Origin: Aeromonas simiae
GTDB taxonomy: Bacteria > Pseudomonadota > Gammaproteobacteria > Enterobacterales > Aeromonadaceae
Assembly: GCF_000820125.1 (NCBI RefSeq)
Contig: NZ_CDBY01000034.1
Coordinates: 1 to 64,000, forward strand
Direction: 5' to 3'
Length of the DNA: 64,000 bases
Position numbers and translations under genes: made by a program. The notes under the pieces are model-generated. The model was not told the origin of the DNA. It worked only from the letters and a program-made list of their open reading frames with translations, and ran no database searches. The first letter of the stretch is position 1, and each line of letters begins with the position of its first letter. Shown here piece by piece: positions 53,158-63,348 of the stretch.

Positions 53158-54372
53158 TTACTTCTGCTCCATGATGATCTGCAGCAGATCGCCCTCCAGC
53201 AAGGCCCGTTTGACCAAGGCAACCCCGCCGATGGTGGGCTGATTCTGGAAGCGGGCTCTGACGATGGGCAGGCCACGGTGAAAGCTAGGCAGGGACTGGT
53301 GCTCGACGCAGCGACGAATAGCGGGCATCAGGATCTCTTCGGCCACGGTGATCTCACCGGCCAGCAGCACTTTTTGCGGGTTGAACAGGTTGACCGTGAT
53401 GGCGATGGCCCGCCCCAGATGCTCGCCCACATTTTCAAGCACGCTGCGCGCCAGCTCGTCCCCGGCCAGCGCGGCCTTACACACCTCTTCAATGGTGATG
53501 TGCTTGTCTTGCAGCCGGCTCTGGTGACCGCGGCTGATGAGCTCTTTCACCTGATCGATGATGGCCTCGTTGGAGGCGATGGTCTCGAGACAGCCGAAGT
53601 TACCGCAGTGGCAGCGTTTGCCGAGCGGGGCGACCTGGATGTGACCAATCTCGCCCACGTTGCGGTTTTGACCAAGAAACACCTGTCCCTTGGTGATGAT
53701 CCCCGAGCCCGTCCCCTGGTGCACGCTCACCAGGATCGAGTCCATGCAATCGCGCGACTCACCGAAGAAGTGCTCGGCCAGTGCCAGCGAGCGGGTGTCA
53801 TTGCCCACGTAGCAGGGGAGATTGAAGTGGTTCTCCAGCAGCTTGGCCAGCGGCAGGTTGCGGATCTGGTACTTGGGGGTGTAGATGACCATGCCGGTCT
53901 CGGGATTGACCAGACCCGGCATGATGAGCGCGATGGCGATGAGCTGGCGGTAGCGTTCACGATTCTGATCGATGAAGGCGCCAATCTCGCGCAGCAGCAT
54001 GTCCACCACCGGCTGCTGGTCGATCTCGGTCACCTGGATGATGTGGTCATCGAGTGACTTGCCGTCGAGATCATACAAGGAGAGGTGCAGGTAGCCGCGG
54101 CCCAGCTTGGCCGACACGAAGTGAAAGCGGCTCTTGATGGTGTTGAGCGAGATGGCGCGGCGTCCCCCGGTGGAGGCCTGGGGGGCGCTCTCTCGGATCA
54201 GCCCGTGCTCAATGAGTTGACGGGTGATTTTGGTGACGCTGGCGGGAGCCAGATGGCTCAGTTCTGCTATCTTGACCCGCGAGATGGGGCCTTGCTGGTC
54301 AATCAGCCGGTATACGGCCGCACTGTTGACCTGCTTGATGAGATCTACGTTCGCTATTTGTCCGCCAGTCAT
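53158..54372 (-). CDS. nagC: N-acetylglucosamine repressor NagC (ROK family)
   Basis: 404 residues. The N-terminal winged helix (VNSAAVYRLIDQQGPISR, LAPASVTKITRQLIEHGLI) matches E. coli NagC. The ROK sugar-binding domain follows with the zinc motif CHCGNFGCLE. It represses nag genes until GlcNAc 6-phosphate binds. It lies nine bases after nagA in the nagBAC order known in E. coli. Confidence 0.93.
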   Translation of the reverse strand: MTGGQIANVDLIKQVNSAAVYRLIDQQGPISRVKIAELSHLAPASVTKITRQLIEHGLIRESAPQASTGGRRAISLNTIKSRFHFVSAKLGRGYLHLSLYDLDGKSLDDHIIQVTEIDQQPVVDMLLREIGAFIDQNRERYRQLIAIALIMPGLVNPETGMVIYTPKYQIRNLPLAKLLENHFNLPCYVGNDTRSLALAEHFFGESRDCMDSILVSVHQGTGSGIITKGQVFLGQNRNVGEIGHIQVAPLGKRCHCGNFGCLETIASNEAIIDQVKELISRGHQSRLQDKHITIEEVCKAALAGDELARSVLENVGEHLGRAIAITVNLFNPQKVLLAGEITVAEEILMPAIRRCVEHQSLPSFHRGLPIVRARFQNQPTIGGVALVKRALLEGDLLQIIMEQK

Positions 54373-54381
54373 CGTGTCTGC

Positions 54382-55524
54382 TTATTGGTTGTAGTGTCCG
54401 TTAACCACGGTCCCACGGACCGTGAAGTCCTGATCGAAGACAGTGAGGTTGGCTACCTTGCCGACCTGGATACTACCGAGACGCGAGTCCCATCCAATGG
54501 CCCGGGCAGGATAGAGGGTGGCCATACGCAGCGCCTCATCCAGCGGCAACCCGACCTGTTTCACCAGGTTTTCGACCCCCTCGATCATGGTGAGGGCCGA
54601 GCCGCCGAGTGTACCATTTTCGTCGACACACTGACCATCGCGGTAATAGACGGTTGCGCCACAAAAATCGAACTGATCGAAGCCTGCCGGGGCCCCGGCC
54701 GGGGCGGTGGCGTCGGTCACCAGCACCAGACGTTCACCGAGGATCTTGTGGGCTAGGCGCACGTTGGCCCAGTGCACGTGGTGACCGTCGACGATGATGC
54801 CGGCATAGACGTCGGGGCGATCGTAAATCGCGCCGACCACACCGGGCTCGCGGCCGTTGATGGTCGGGGTCATGGCGTTGTAGAGGTGGGTGGCGAAACG
54901 AATGCCGCAATCAAACCCCTGCATTGCCTGATCGTAACTGGCGGCGGTATGGCCGGCCGAGACCAGGATACCGGCCTCCACCAGACGGCGAATGTGGGCG
55001 GGGTCGTTACGCTCCGGGGCCAGGGTGATTTTACCGATGGCCTCATGATTGGCGCAGAAGAAGTCGATCATCTCATCGGCAGGCTGGCGGATCTGCTCGG
55101 CCGGATGGATCCCCTTGCGCTTGACATTGGTGTAGGGGCCTTCGAGATGGACACCGAGCACCTCGTTGGGGTGGGCGGCCATGTAGTCACGGGTTACCAT
55201 GACGGCCCGCTTCATGTCCTCATCCGGGCTGGTGATGAGAGTTGGCAGGAAACTAGTGGTGCCTGATTTCAGGTTAGCCGCCTGCATGGTGGCCAGGGTC
55301 TCGACCGTGATGGCGTCATTGAACATGACTCCGCCGCAGCCGTTGAGCTGCACGTCGATGAAGCCGGCGCTCAGGTTGGCGCCGTGCAGGTCGTGGCGGG
55401 GCAGATCAGCCGGGATCGCCTCTTGTTCGACGATGGCGGCAATCTTGTCGCCATCGATCAGCAGGGCATGGCCGGTGAGGATCGCCTCACCGGTGTAGAG
55501 AGTGCAGTTGTGCAGTGCGTACAT
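54382..55524 (-). CDS. nagA: N-acetylglucosamine-6-phosphate deacetylase
   Basis: 380 residues (E. coli 382). Metal and active-site motifs are HLEGPY, the [11 protein letters not shown] histidine, THLYNAM and [10 protein letters not shown] with the catalytic aspartate. It deacetylates GlcNAc 6-phosphate in the cytoplasm. ATG at 55524 follows AAGGAG; the longer frame overlaps nagB and is rejected. Confidence 0.95.
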   Translation of the reverse strand: MYALHNCTLYTGEAILTGHALLIDGDKIAAIVEQEAIPADLPRHDLHGANLSAGFIDVQLNGCGGVMFNDAITVETLATMQAANLKSGTTSFLPTLITSPDEDMKRAVMVTRDYMAAHPNEVLGVHLEGPYTNVKRKGIHPAEQIRQPADEMIDFFCANHEAIGKITLAPERNDPAHIRRLVEAGILVSAGHTAASYDQAMQGFDCGIRFATHLYNAMTPTINGREPGVVGAIYDRPDVYAGIIVDGHHVHWANVRLAHKILGERLVLVTDATAPAGAPAGFDQFDFCGATVYYRDGQCVDENGTLGGSALTMIEGVENLVKQVGLPLDEALRMATLYPARAIGWDSRLGSIQVGKVANLTVFDQDFTVRGTVVNGHYNQ

Positions 55525-55534
55525 GGCGTTCTCC

Positions 55535-56335
55535 TTACAGGCGGCCGATGTTAGCAGCTTCCAGCTCCTGGAAGTAACGCACCGTCTTGACCTTGAGTTC
55601 CATGGTGGAGGGCTCGTCACAGACCACGATGCCCTTGGGGTGCAGTTGCAAGGTGGAGATAGTCCACATGTGATTGACGCAGCCCTCGACGGCGGCCTGT
55701 AGGGCCAGCGCCTTACCATGGCCGGTCACCAAGATCATGATCTCTTCGGCATCCATCAGGGTGCCCACGCCCACGGTCAGCGCCAGCTTGGGAACCTGAT
55801 TGATGTCGCCATCGAAGAAACGGGAGTTGGCGATGCGGGTGTCCTCGGTCAGGGTCTTGAGGCGGGTGCGTGAGGCGAGGGAGGAGGCCGGCTCATTGAA
55901 GGCGATGTGGCCGTCGTTGCCGACGCCGCCCATGAACAGGTGGATCTTGCCGTAGGACTTGATCTTCTCCTCGTAGCGCTGGCACTCGGCCAGCAGATCC
56001 TCGGCATTGCCGTTGAGAATGTTGATGTTCTCGGGGCGGATGTCGATGTGGTTGAAGAAGTTGTTGTACATGAAGCTGTGGTAGCTCTGCGGGTGATCTT
56101 CCGGCAGGCCGACATACTCGTCCATGTTGAAGGTGACCACGTGCTCGAAGCTCACCTCGCCCGCCTGATGCAGCTCGATCAGCCGCTTGTAGGTCGAGAG
56201 CGGCGTGCCGCCGGTCGGCAGACCCAGCACGAACGGACGATCGCGGGTCGGCTTGAAGGCATTGATGCGATCGACAATGTAACGGGCAGACCACAGACCG
56301 ACTTGGCTGGCGGACTTCAACGGGATCAGACGCAT
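55535..56335 (-). CDS. nagB: glucosamine-6-phosphate deaminase
   Basis: 266 residues, identical in length to E. coli NagB. The [20 protein letters not shown] segment holds the catalytic aspartate, and [14 protein letters not shown] holds the ring-opening histidine. It converts glucosamine 6-phosphate to fructose 6-phosphate and ammonia. First gene of the nagBAC operon, divergent from nagE. Confidence 0.96.
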   Translation of the reverse strand: MRLIPLKSASQVGLWSARYIVDRINAFKPTRDRPFVLGLPTGGTPLSTYKRLIELHQAGEVSFEHVVTFNMDEYVGLPEDHPQSYHSFMYNNFFNHIDIRPENINILNGNAEDLLAECQRYEEKIKSYGKIHLFMGGVGNDGHIAFNEPASSLASRTRLKTLTEDTRIANSRFFDGDINQVPKLALTVGVGTLMDAEEIMILVTGHGKALALQAAVEGCVNHMWTISTLQLHPKGIVVCDEPSTMELKVKTVRYFQELEAANIGRL

Positions 56336-56392
56336 GGGATACCTCTCTGGTCAGGTGCCGGGTGAACCCTGGCATGGAATCGGAATCGTAAG

Positions 56393-56412
56393 TTGTTTCA
56401 TAGCGTAAATAA
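56393..56412. promoter_or_regulatory. candidate NagC box (nagB side)
   Basis: TTGTTTCATAGCGTAAATAA: on the minus strand TTATTTACGC...GAAACAA, which resembles NagC targets with TTATTT and AAATAA ends. Confidence 0.5.
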
Positions 56413-56458
56413 AGATTCCGACATGTGCCACACAATTTGCTCATCCATATGTCATTTG

Positions 56459-56474
56459 GGTGATAATGATCACG
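56459..56474. promoter_or_regulatory. candidate CRP site between nagB and nagE
   Basis: GGTGA-TAATGA-TCACG fits TGTGA-N6-TCACA with one mismatch in each half and the correct six-base spacing. Confidence 0.5.
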
Positions 56475-56482
56475 AAAGATGG

Positions 56483-56508
56483 TTTATTAATTTGCAGGGC
56501 GAAATAAA
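56483..56508. promoter_or_regulatory. candidate NagC box (nagE side)
   Basis: TTTATT and AATAAA arms flank a GC-containing centre (GCAGGGCGA). Its centre lies about 93 bases from the other box. Confidence 0.5.
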
Positions 56509-56610
56509 AGACATAGACTGAAAATCAAGCCAATAGGCTTATGCAAAGGCAAGTCTAAAGCACTTATTTTGAAACAAGAATTCAAACTAGCACTATAAGG
56601 AGAGGGAGCC

Positions 56611-58068
56611 GTGAACATTCTCGGTTATTTGCAAAAAATCGGCCGCGCGCTGATGGTACCGGTGGCAGTACTACCCGCCGCCGCCATCCTGATGGGGATT
56701 GGCTACTGGATTGACCCGAATGGCTGGGGCGGTGGTAGCCCGGTTGCCGCCTTCCTGATCAAGGCAGGGGCCGCCATCATCGACAGCATGCCTGTGCTGT
56801 TCGCGGTCGGTGTTGCCTACGGCATGTCCAAGGATAAGGACGGCGCTGCGGCCCTGGCGGGCCTGGTGGGCTTCCTGGTGGTCACGACCCTGTTGAGCCC
56901 GGGCGCCGTGGCCCAGATCAAGGGGATCCCGGCCGATCAGGTGCCTGCCGCCTTTGCCAAGATCAGCAACCAGTTTGTCGGCATTCTGTGCGGTGTCATC
57001 GCTGCCGAGCTGTATAACCGCTTCAGCAGCGTTGAGCTGCACAAGGCGCTGGCCTTCTTCTCGGGCCGCCGTCTGGTGCCGATCGTGACCTCTGTGGTGA
57101 TGATCGTCGTCTCCTTCATTCTGATGGCGGTATGGCCGGTCATTTACGGTGGTCTGGTGAGCTTTGGCGAGTCCATCGTCAACCTGGGCTCCGCCGGCGC
57201 CGGCATCTACGCCTTCTTCAACCGTCTGCTGATCCCGGTCGGCCTGCACCACGCCCTGAACTCGGTGTTCTGGTTCGACGTGGCCGGTATCAACGACATC
57301 CCGAACTTCCTCGGTGGTCAATCGTCCATCGACGCGGGTAAAGCCGTGGTGGGTGTAACCGGTATGTATCAGGCCGGCTTCTTCCCCATCATGATGTTCG
57401 GTCTGCCGGGTGCGGCGCTGGCCATCTACCACGCGGCCAAGAAAGAGAACAAAGAGAAAGTGGCGTCCATCATGATCGCCGCCGCCTTTGCCGCCTTCTT
57501 TACCGGTGTCACCGAGCCGCTCGAGTTCTCCTTTATGTTCGTGGCGCCCGTGCTGTATGTCATTCACGCCCTGCTGACCGGCCTGTCTGTCTTCATCGCC
57601 GCCAGCATGCAGTGGATCGCCGGTTTCGGCTTCAGCGCCGGTCTGGTGGATATGGTGCTCTCCAGCCGCAACCCGCTGGCCGTCCACTGGTACATGCTGC
57701 TGGTACAGGGCCTGGTCTTCTTCGGCCTCTACTACGTGGTGTTCCGCGCCGTGATCGCCAAGTTCAACCTCAAGACCCCGGGTCGTGAGGATGACGAAGC
57801 CGCTTCGGTGGTCACCAACCAGCCGACCGACAAGACCGAGCTGGCCCGTCAATACCTCGAGGTGCTGGGGGGTCACGACAACCTGGTCACCATCGACGCC
57901 TGCATCACCCGTCTGCGCCTGACCATGAAGGATCGCAGCATCGTCGACGAGCGCAAGCTCAAGGCCCTCGGTGCCGCCGGTGTGGTCAAGCTCGGCGAGC
58001 AGAACCTGCAAGTGATTCTGGGCCCCTTGGCCGAGATCATCGCCGGTGAAATGAAGTCCCTGCGTTAA
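56611..58068 (+). CDS. nagE: PTS N-acetylglucosamine transporter, EIICB
   Basis: 485 residues. The membrane IIC domain (about 1-370) starts MNILGYLQKIGRALMVPVAV. A IIB domain at the C-terminus carries the phospho-cysteine, Cys431, in TIDACITRLRL. It imports and phosphorylates GlcNAc. The IIA domain of E. coli NagE is absent, so phosphate should come from a separate IIA such as Crr. The start is a GTG after AAGGAGAGG. It is divergent from nagB. Confidence 0.94.
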   Translation: MNILGYLQKIGRALMVPVAVLPAAAILMGIGYWIDPNGWGGGSPVAAFLIKAGAAIIDSMPVLFAVGVAYGMSKDKDGAAALAGLVGFLVVTTLLSPGAVAQIKGIPADQVPAAFAKISNQFVGILCGVIAAELYNRFSSVELHKALAFFSGRRLVPIVTSVVMIVVSFILMAVWPVIYGGLVSFGESIVNLGSAGAGIYAFFNRLLIPVGLHHALNSVFWFDVAGINDIPNFLGGQSSIDAGKAVVGVTGMYQAGFFPIMMFGLPGAALAIYHAAKKENKEKVASIMIAAAFAAFFTGVTEPLEFSFMFVAPVLYVIHALLTGLSVFIAASMQWIAGFGFSAGLVDMVLSSRNPLAVHWYMLLVQGLVFFGLYYVVFRAVIAKFNLKTPGREDDEAASVVTNQPTDKTELARQYLEVLGGHDNLVTIDACITRLRLTMKDRSIVDERKLKALGAAGVVKLGEQNLQVILGPLAEIIAGEMKSLR

Positions 58069-58115
58069 CCCGGCGCCTGTCGCCACAAGACTAAGTCCAT
58101 TGTTGACATAAATAA

Positions 58116-58133
58116 GGGCCCCGCCTGGGGCCC
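58116..58133. terminator. hairpin between nagE and chitobiase gene
   Basis: GGGCCCC-GCCT-GGGGCCC stem followed by CATATAA; no T-run, so termination is uncertain. Confidence 0.45.
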
Positions 58134-58186
58134 CATATAACAAGCCAAGAACCATCCAACCTTTACTTCAAACGAGAGCAGCAGCT

Positions 58187-60853
58187 ATGAACTTGAAACA
58201 GTCACTGTTAGCCATTGCCATGTCTTCCGCTTTTGTCGCCCACGTCCAGGCCGCCGATGCCGCCAAGCAGGCCGTGGTCGACTCGCTTGCCAACAATCTG
58301 CTGGTGAAATACGAAGTGGTCACCAATGACGGCGCCGGTGCCGGCATCGATTGCCAGGCACTCGGCTCCGAGTGGACCAGTTGCGGCGTTGCCAAGCTGC
58401 ACCTGACCAACCAGGGGACCAGCGTCGACAGCAAGGAGTGGGAGCTCTACATCCACTCCATCCGCCGGATCCAGCGGGTCGACAACGAGCAGTTCACCAT
58501 CACTCACCTGACCGGCGATCTCTATCGCCTGACCCCGACCGACAAGTTCCAGGGCTTTGCCAAGGATGCCACGGTCGAGGTGCCGCTGGTGGTGGAGTAC
58601 TGGGTGTTGTTCGAATCTGACATCATGCCGAACTGGTACATCTCTGCCGAGGGCGCCGAGCCCAAGGTGATCGCCAGCATGAGCGACATCAATGATGCCA
58701 CCCGCTACGAGAAGCCGATGCCGGCCGATGGCTGGAAGCGCACCAAGGATGACAACAACATCCTGATGAACAGCGAGACCCGCTTCGCGGCCAACCAGAC
58801 CAGCGCCCTGCTGCCGGCGGCCAAGATCGCCAACCAGATAGTGCCGACCCCGCTCAAGCAGGAGATCAAGGCCGGCGCACCGGTGGATCTCTCCAGCATC
58901 AAGCTCGATGCGCTGGATCTCCCCTCCGATCGTGCCGAAGCCCTCAAGGCCGAGCTGACCCGCCTGGGTGTCACCCTCTCCGACACCGGCTATCCGGTCT
59001 CCATCAAGCTCGGCAGCAAGGTCAAGCAGGCCGAAGGGTACGATATGACCATTGGCCAGCAGGGCACGGTGATCCGTGGTCACGACGTGGCGGGGGCCTT
59101 CTGGGGCGCCCAGTCGCTGCTCTCTTTGCTCGGGGTCGACAACAAGCAGGTCTCCCCGATGCGTGTCGAGGATGCGCCGCGCTTTGAATACCGCGGCATG
59201 CAGACCGACGTGGCCCGTCACTTCAGAAGCGCCGAGACCATGAAGAAGCTGGTCGATCAGATGGCCGCCATGAAGCTCAACGTGCTGCATCTGGGCCTGA
59301 CCAACGATGAGGGCTGGCGTATCGAGATCCCGGGTCTGCCCGAGCTGACCGAGGTGGGCAGCAAGCGCTGCCACGATCTCAGCGAGACCCAGTGCCTGCT
59401 GCCGCAGCTGGGCTCCGGCCCGACCAGCGACAACATGGGCACCGGTTTTTACAGCAAGGCCGACTACATCGAGCTGGTGCGCTACGCCAAGGCGCGCGGC
59501 GTGACCGTGATCCCCGAGATCAACATGCCGGCCCACGCCCGTGCCGCCGTGGTCTCCATGGAGGCGCGCTACAAGCGGCTGCTGGCCGAGGGCAAGGAGG
59601 ACGAGGCACTCAAGTTCCGTCTGACCGACCCGCAGGACACCTCCAACGTCACCTCGGTGCAGTTCTACGACAAGATGTCCTTCATCAACCCCTGCCAGCC
59701 GGGCGCCGCCAACTTCGTGGCCAAGGTGATGGAAGAGGTGGCCCAGATGCACCAGGCTGCCGGTCAGCCGCTGACCGCCTGGCACTACGGTGGTGACGAA
59801 GCCAAGAACATCATGCTGGGGGGCGGCTATCAGGACCCGGCCGTCACCAAGAAGGAAGAGCTGGTGGGCTGGCGCGGCAACACCGACTGGAGCAAGCAGG
59901 ACAAGCCGTTTGGCAAGTCCCCTGTGTGCCAGAAGATGATCGCCGATGGCAAGATCAAGGACGTGGCCGAGCTGCCGGTCTACTTCGCCAAGGAGGTGAG
60001 CGAACTGGTCAAGGGTCATGGCTTTGACACCCTGCAAGCCTGGGAAGATGGCCTGAAGTACGCCAAGGACGCCAGCGTCTTTGCCACCGCCAACACCCGC
60101 GTCAACTTCTGGGAGACCCTCTACTGGGGTGGCTTCAACGAGGCGATGAAGTGGGCCCACAACGGCTATGAAGTGGTGCTCTCGAACCCGGACTACCTCT
60201 ACTTCGACTTCCCGAACGAGGTTCACCCGGCCGAGCGCGGCTACTACTGGGCTACCCGCTTCAACGACACCCGCAAGGTGTTCGCCTTCGCCCCGGAGAA
60301 CCTGCCGCAGAACGCCGAGACCTCGGTTGACCGCGACGGTAACGCCTTCGTGGCCAAGGGTGACCAGGAGCCGGTCAAGTTCAAGGGGATCTCCGGCCAG
60401 CAGTGGAGTGAGACCATCCGCACCGATGCGCAGTACGAGTACATGGTCTATCCGCGCATCTTCTCCCTGGCTGAGCGTGCCTGGCACAAGGGGAGCTTCG
60501 AGCTGCCTTACGTGAAGGGGCGCGAGTTCTCCGGCGAGACCAAGCACGTCAACAAGGCGGCGCTCAACCAGGAGTGGAACCGCTTTGCCAACGTACTGGG
60601 CCAGCGCGTGCTGCCCAAGCTGGATCAGGCCGGGGTCGAGTATCGCCTCTCCGTGCCGGGGGCCCGCGTCGTCGGTGGCGTGCTGGAGGCTAACGTCGAT
60701 CTGCCGGGTCTGCCGATCCAGTACAGCTTGGATGGCAAGCGCTGGAGCGCCTATGACGCCGCCGCCAAGCCGCAAGTGAGCGGTAAGGTCTACCTGCGCA
60801 CCGTCAGCTTCGATGGCAAGCGGGTGAGCCGTGTTACCGAGGTGAACGGCTAA
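58187..60853 (+). CDS. chb: chitobiase / beta-N-acetylhexosaminidase (GH20)
   Basis: 888 residues with a signal peptide ending near HVQAADA. Then come a CHB_HEX N-terminal carbohydrate-binding domain (about 30-190), a GH20b domain, the GH20 TIM barrel and a C-terminal Ig-like domain. The catalytic pair Asp537-Glu538 lies in HYGGDEAKN, almost the same position as in Serratia chitobiase. It releases GlcNAc from chitobiose outside the cytoplasm and supplies substrate to NagE. Co-regulation with nag genes is likely by location. Confidence 0.94.
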   Translation: MNLKQSLLAIAMSSAFVAHVQAADAAKQAVVDSLANNLLVKYEVVTNDGAGAGIDCQALGSEWTSCGVAKLHLTNQGTSVDSKEWELYIHSIRRIQRVDNEQFTITHLTGDLYRLTPTDKFQGFAKDATVEVPLVVEYWVLFESDIMPNWYISAEGAEPKVIASMSDINDATRYEKPMPADGWKRTKDDNNILMNSETRFAANQTSALLPAAKIANQIVPTPLKQEIKAGAPVDLSSIKLDALDLPSDRAEALKAELTRLGVTLSDTGYPVSIKLGSKVKQAEGYDMTIGQQGTVIRGHDVAGAFWGAQSLLSLLGVDNKQVSPMRVEDAPRFEYRGMQTDVARHFRSAETMKKLVDQMAAMKLNVLHLGLTNDEGWRIEIPGLPELTEVGSKRCHDLSETQCLLPQLGSGPTSDNMGTGFYSKADYIELVRYAKARGVTVIPEINMPAHARAAVVSMEARYKRLLAEGKEDEALKFRLTDPQDTSNVTSVQFYDKMSFINPCQPGAANFVAKVMEEVAQMHQAAGQPLTAWHYGGDEAKNIMLGGGYQDPAVTKKEELVGWRGNTDWSKQDKPFGKSPVCQKMIADGKIKDVAELPVYFAKEVSELVKGHGFDTLQAWEDGLKYAKDASVFATANTRVNFWETLYWGGFNEAMKWAHNGYEVVLSNPDYLYFDFPNEVHPAERGYYWATRFNDTRKVFAFAPENLPQNAETSVDRDGNAFVAKGDQEPVKFKGISGQQWSETIRTDAQYEYMVYPRIFSLAERAWHKGSFELPYVKGREFSGETKHVNKAALNQEWNRFANVLGQRVLPKLDQAGVEYRLSVPGARVVGGVLEANVDLPGLPIQYSLDGKRWSAYDAAAKPQVSGKVYLRTVSFDGKRVSRVTEVNG

Positions 60854-60890
60854 CCGTTCGTGATACCGGGAGGGTCGGTTGGCCCTCCCT

Positions 60891-60930
60891 CCTTGGGCAA
60901 GGGGTTGGAGCCGCGACCCCTTGCCCAAGG
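60891..60930. repeat. 15-bp perfect inverted repeat after chitobiase gene
   Basis: CCTTGGGCAAGGGGT (60891-60905) and ACCCCTTGCCCAAGG (60916-60930) flank a ten-base loop. No T-run follows, unlike the terminator at 60987. Confidence 0.75.
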
Positions 60931-60986
60931 GGGCCTACTGACTTCCTTGACGTTGTGTGTTGTGCTCATATTGTTATCAATGGGTT

Positions 60987-61012
60987 ACCCGCGCTTAGGC
61001 GCGGGTTTTTTT
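60987..61012 (+). terminator. terminator before glnS
   Basis: ACCCGCGC-TTAG-GCGCGGGT stem followed by TTTTTT. Confidence 0.9.
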
Positions 61013-61137
61013 ATCGATGACGGGCACATGGGACAGAAATAGCGGTTGAGCGCAGGGGCTGAATGGTGGATCATATTCGGCTTGATGTCGGGTGTGGCGC
61101 TGGCCGCCCCGCGATGTACGACTTTTGAGGTGAGCCC

Positions 61138-62799
61138 ATGACTCAGGCTAGCAGCCCAACCAACTTTATCCGCCAAATCATCGACGAGGATCTGGCCAGC
61201 GGTAAGCACAGCAGTGTGCATACCCGCTTCCCGCCGGAGCCTAACGGCTATCTGCACATCGGCCACGCCAAGTCCATCTGCCTGAACTTCGGCATCGCCC
61301 GCGACTATCAGGGCCAGTGCAACCTGCGCTTCGACGACACCAACCCGGTGAAAGAAGACATCGAGTATGTCGAGTCCATCAAGCGTGATGTGCAGTGGCT
61401 CGGTTTCCAGTGGAACGGCGAGGTGTGCTACTCCTCCGACTATTTTGACAAGCTGCACGGCTACGCCATCGAGCTTATCGAGAAGGGGCTGGCCTATGTG
61501 GACGAGCTGACCCCGGAGCAGATGCGCGAGTACCGCGGCACCCTGACCGAGCCGGGCAAGAACAGCCCGTTTCGCGAGCGCTCGGTCGACGAGAACCTGG
61601 CCCTGTTCGAGAAGATGAAGAACGGCGAGTTCGCCGAGGGTACCGCCTGCCTGCGCGCCAAGATCGACATGGCTTCCCCTTTCATGGTGATGCGCGATCC
61701 GGTGATCTATCGCATCAAGTTTGCCCACCACCACCAGACCGGTGACAAGTGGTGCATCTACCCCATGTACGACTTCACCCACTGCATCTCCGATGCGCTG
61801 GAGGGGATCACCCACTCCCTGTGCACCCTGGAGTTCCAGGACAACCGCCGTCTTTATGACTGGGTGCTGGACAACATCAGCATCGAGTGCCACCCGCGTC
61901 AGTACGAGTTCTCCCGTCTGAATCTCGAATACACCGTCATGTCCAAGCGCAAGCTGAACCAGCTGGTGACCGAGAAGCACGTGGAAGGGTGGGACGATCC
62001 GCGCATGCTGACCGTCTCCGGCCTGCGTCGCCGCGGTTACACCCCGGCGGCCATCCGCGAGTTCTGCCTGCGTATCGGCGTCACCAAGCAGGACAACATC
62101 GTCGAGATGGGGATGCTGGAGGCTTGCATCCGTGACGATCTCAACGAGAACGCCCCGCGCGCCATGGCGGTATTGAATCCGGTCAAGGTGGTGATCGAGA
62201 ACCTGGATCACGATGAGACCCTGACGGCGCCGGCACACCCGAACAAGCCCGAGATGGGCTCCCGCGAACTCCATTTCGGCCGCGAGATCTTCATCGATCA
62301 GGCTGATTTTCGCGAAGAGGCCAACAAGCAGTTCAAGCGTCTGGTGCTGGGCAAGGAGGTGCGCCTGCGCAACGCCTACGTCATCAAGGCCGAGCGGGTC
62401 GAGAAGGATGCCGAAGGCAAGGTTACCTGCATCTACTGCTCCTACGATGCCGACACCCTGGGCAAGGACCCGGCCGATGGTCGCAAGGTGAAGGGGGTGA
62501 TCCACTGGGTCAGCGCTACCACCTCGCTGCCGGCGGAGATCCGCCTCTACGATCGTCTGTTCAAGGTGCCGAACCCGGGCGCCGAAGAGGACTTCGAGGC
62601 GGCCCTGAATCCGGAATCCCTGGTGATCATCGAGGGGGCCCGTGTCGAGGCGTCGCTCAAGGAGGCCAAGCCGGAGTTTGCCTACCAGTTCGAGCGCGAA
62701 GGCTACTTCTGCGCCGACAACAAGCTCTCCAGCGCCGACCATCTGGTGTTCAACCGCACCGTGGCGCTGCGCGACTCTTGGGGCAAGGTGGAAGGCTAA
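61138..62799 (+). CDS. glnS: glutaminyl-tRNA synthetase
   Basis: 553 residues, the family size. Class I signatures are [17 protein letters not shown] (HIGH) near residues 32-48 and the KMSKS equivalent VMSKRKL. It charges tRNA-Gln. ATG at 61138 follows GAGGTGAG. Two hairpins separate it from fur. Confidence 0.97.
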   Translation: MTQASSPTNFIRQIIDEDLASGKHSSVHTRFPPEPNGYLHIGHAKSICLNFGIARDYQGQCNLRFDDTNPVKEDIEYVESIKRDVQWLGFQWNGEVCYSSDYFDKLHGYAIELIEKGLAYVDELTPEQMREYRGTLTEPGKNSPFRERSVDENLALFEKMKNGEFAEGTACLRAKIDMASPFMVMRDPVIYRIKFAHHHQTGDKWCIYPMYDFTHCISDALEGITHSLCTLEFQDNRRLYDWVLDNISIECHPRQYEFSRLNLEYTVMSKRKLNQLVTEKHVEGWDDPRMLTVSGLRRRGYTPAAIREFCLRIGVTKQDNIVEMGMLEACIRDDLNENAPRAMAVLNPVKVVIENLDHDETLTAPAHPNKPEMGSRELHFGREIFIDQADFREEANKQFKRLVLGKEVRLRNAYVIKAERVEKDAEGKVTCIYCSYDADTLGKDPADGRKVKGVIHWVSATTSLPAEIRLYDRLFKVPNPGAEEDFEAALNPESLVIIEGARVEASLKEAKPEFAYQFEREGYFCADNKLSSADHLVFNRTVALRDSWGKVEG

Positions 62800-62817
62800 G
62801 TCAGCCTGATGCGAAAC

Positions 62818-62842
62818 AAGGCGGGGTGACCCGCCTTTTTGC
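62818..62842 (+). terminator. terminator after glnS
   Basis: AAGGCGGG-GTGA-CCCGCCTT stem followed by TTT. Confidence 0.8.
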
Positions 62843-62871
62843 TGCCCGTTTGGCAGGAAGGCCAGATAGCA

Positions 62872-62897
62872 AAAAGCCAGCCCTGGGGCTGGCTTTT
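62872..62897. terminator. bidirectional terminator glnS / fur
   Basis: 12-bp stem AAAAGCCAGCCC / GGGCTGGCTTTT with a two-base loop, flanked by A and T runs. Confidence 0.75.
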
Positions 62898-62916
62898 CTG
62901 ATGGGGTCGGCCGGAC

Positions 62917-63348
62917 TCAGTCGTCGGCGTGGGCGCAAGTCCCGTCGGCACAGTGACCATACAGATAGAGGCTGTGATTGGTCAGACGGATGTTGTGCTT
63001 CTTGGCGATCTCGCTCTGGCGCTGCTCAATAACGTCATCGGAGAATTCGATCACCTTGCCACAGTCGAGGCACACCAGGTGGTCGTGATGCTCCTGGCTG
63101 GAGAGCTCAAACACCGACTTGCCGCCCTCAAAGTGGTGACGGGTGACGATGCCGGCGTCGTCAAACTGGTTGAGAACGCGATACACGGTGGCCAGACCAA
63201 TCTCTTCACCTTGGTCGATCAGGCGCTTGTAGAGTTCTTCGGCGCTGGTGTGGTGGCACTCCGGCTGCTGCAGGATTTCCAGGATCTTGACGCGGGGAAG
63301 GGTGACCTTGAGCCCGGCCTTTTTCAACGCTTGGTTATTGTCAGCCAT
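62917..63348 (-). CDS. fur: ferric uptake regulator Fur
   Basis: 143 residues. The N-terminal winged helix includes VTLPRVKILEIL and EEIGLATVYRVLNQFDDAGI. Regulatory metal ligands are in HHFEGGKSVFEL and EHHDHLVCLDCGKVIEF; Cys93/Cys96 and Cys133/Cys138 form the structural zinc pairs. With ferrous iron it represses iron-uptake genes. ATG at 63348 is the conserved MADNNQALKKAGLK start; the longer frame is rejected. Confidence 0.97.
   Translation of the reverse strand: MADNNQALKKAGLKVTLPRVKILEILQQPECHHTSAEELYKRLIDQGEEIGLATVYRVLNQFDDAGIVTRHHFEGGKSVFELSSQEHHDHLVCLDCGKVIEFSDDVIEQRQSEIAKKHNIRLTNHSLYLYGHCADGTCAHADD

Noticed and set aside
58208-60928. 906-codon open frame antisense to the chitobiase gene
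   Set aside because: A shadow caused by the GC-rich third positions of the sense gene; no known domains and no promoter or ribosome binding site. The long antisense frames over flgE (21716-23059) and nagE (56671-58155) are the same effect.
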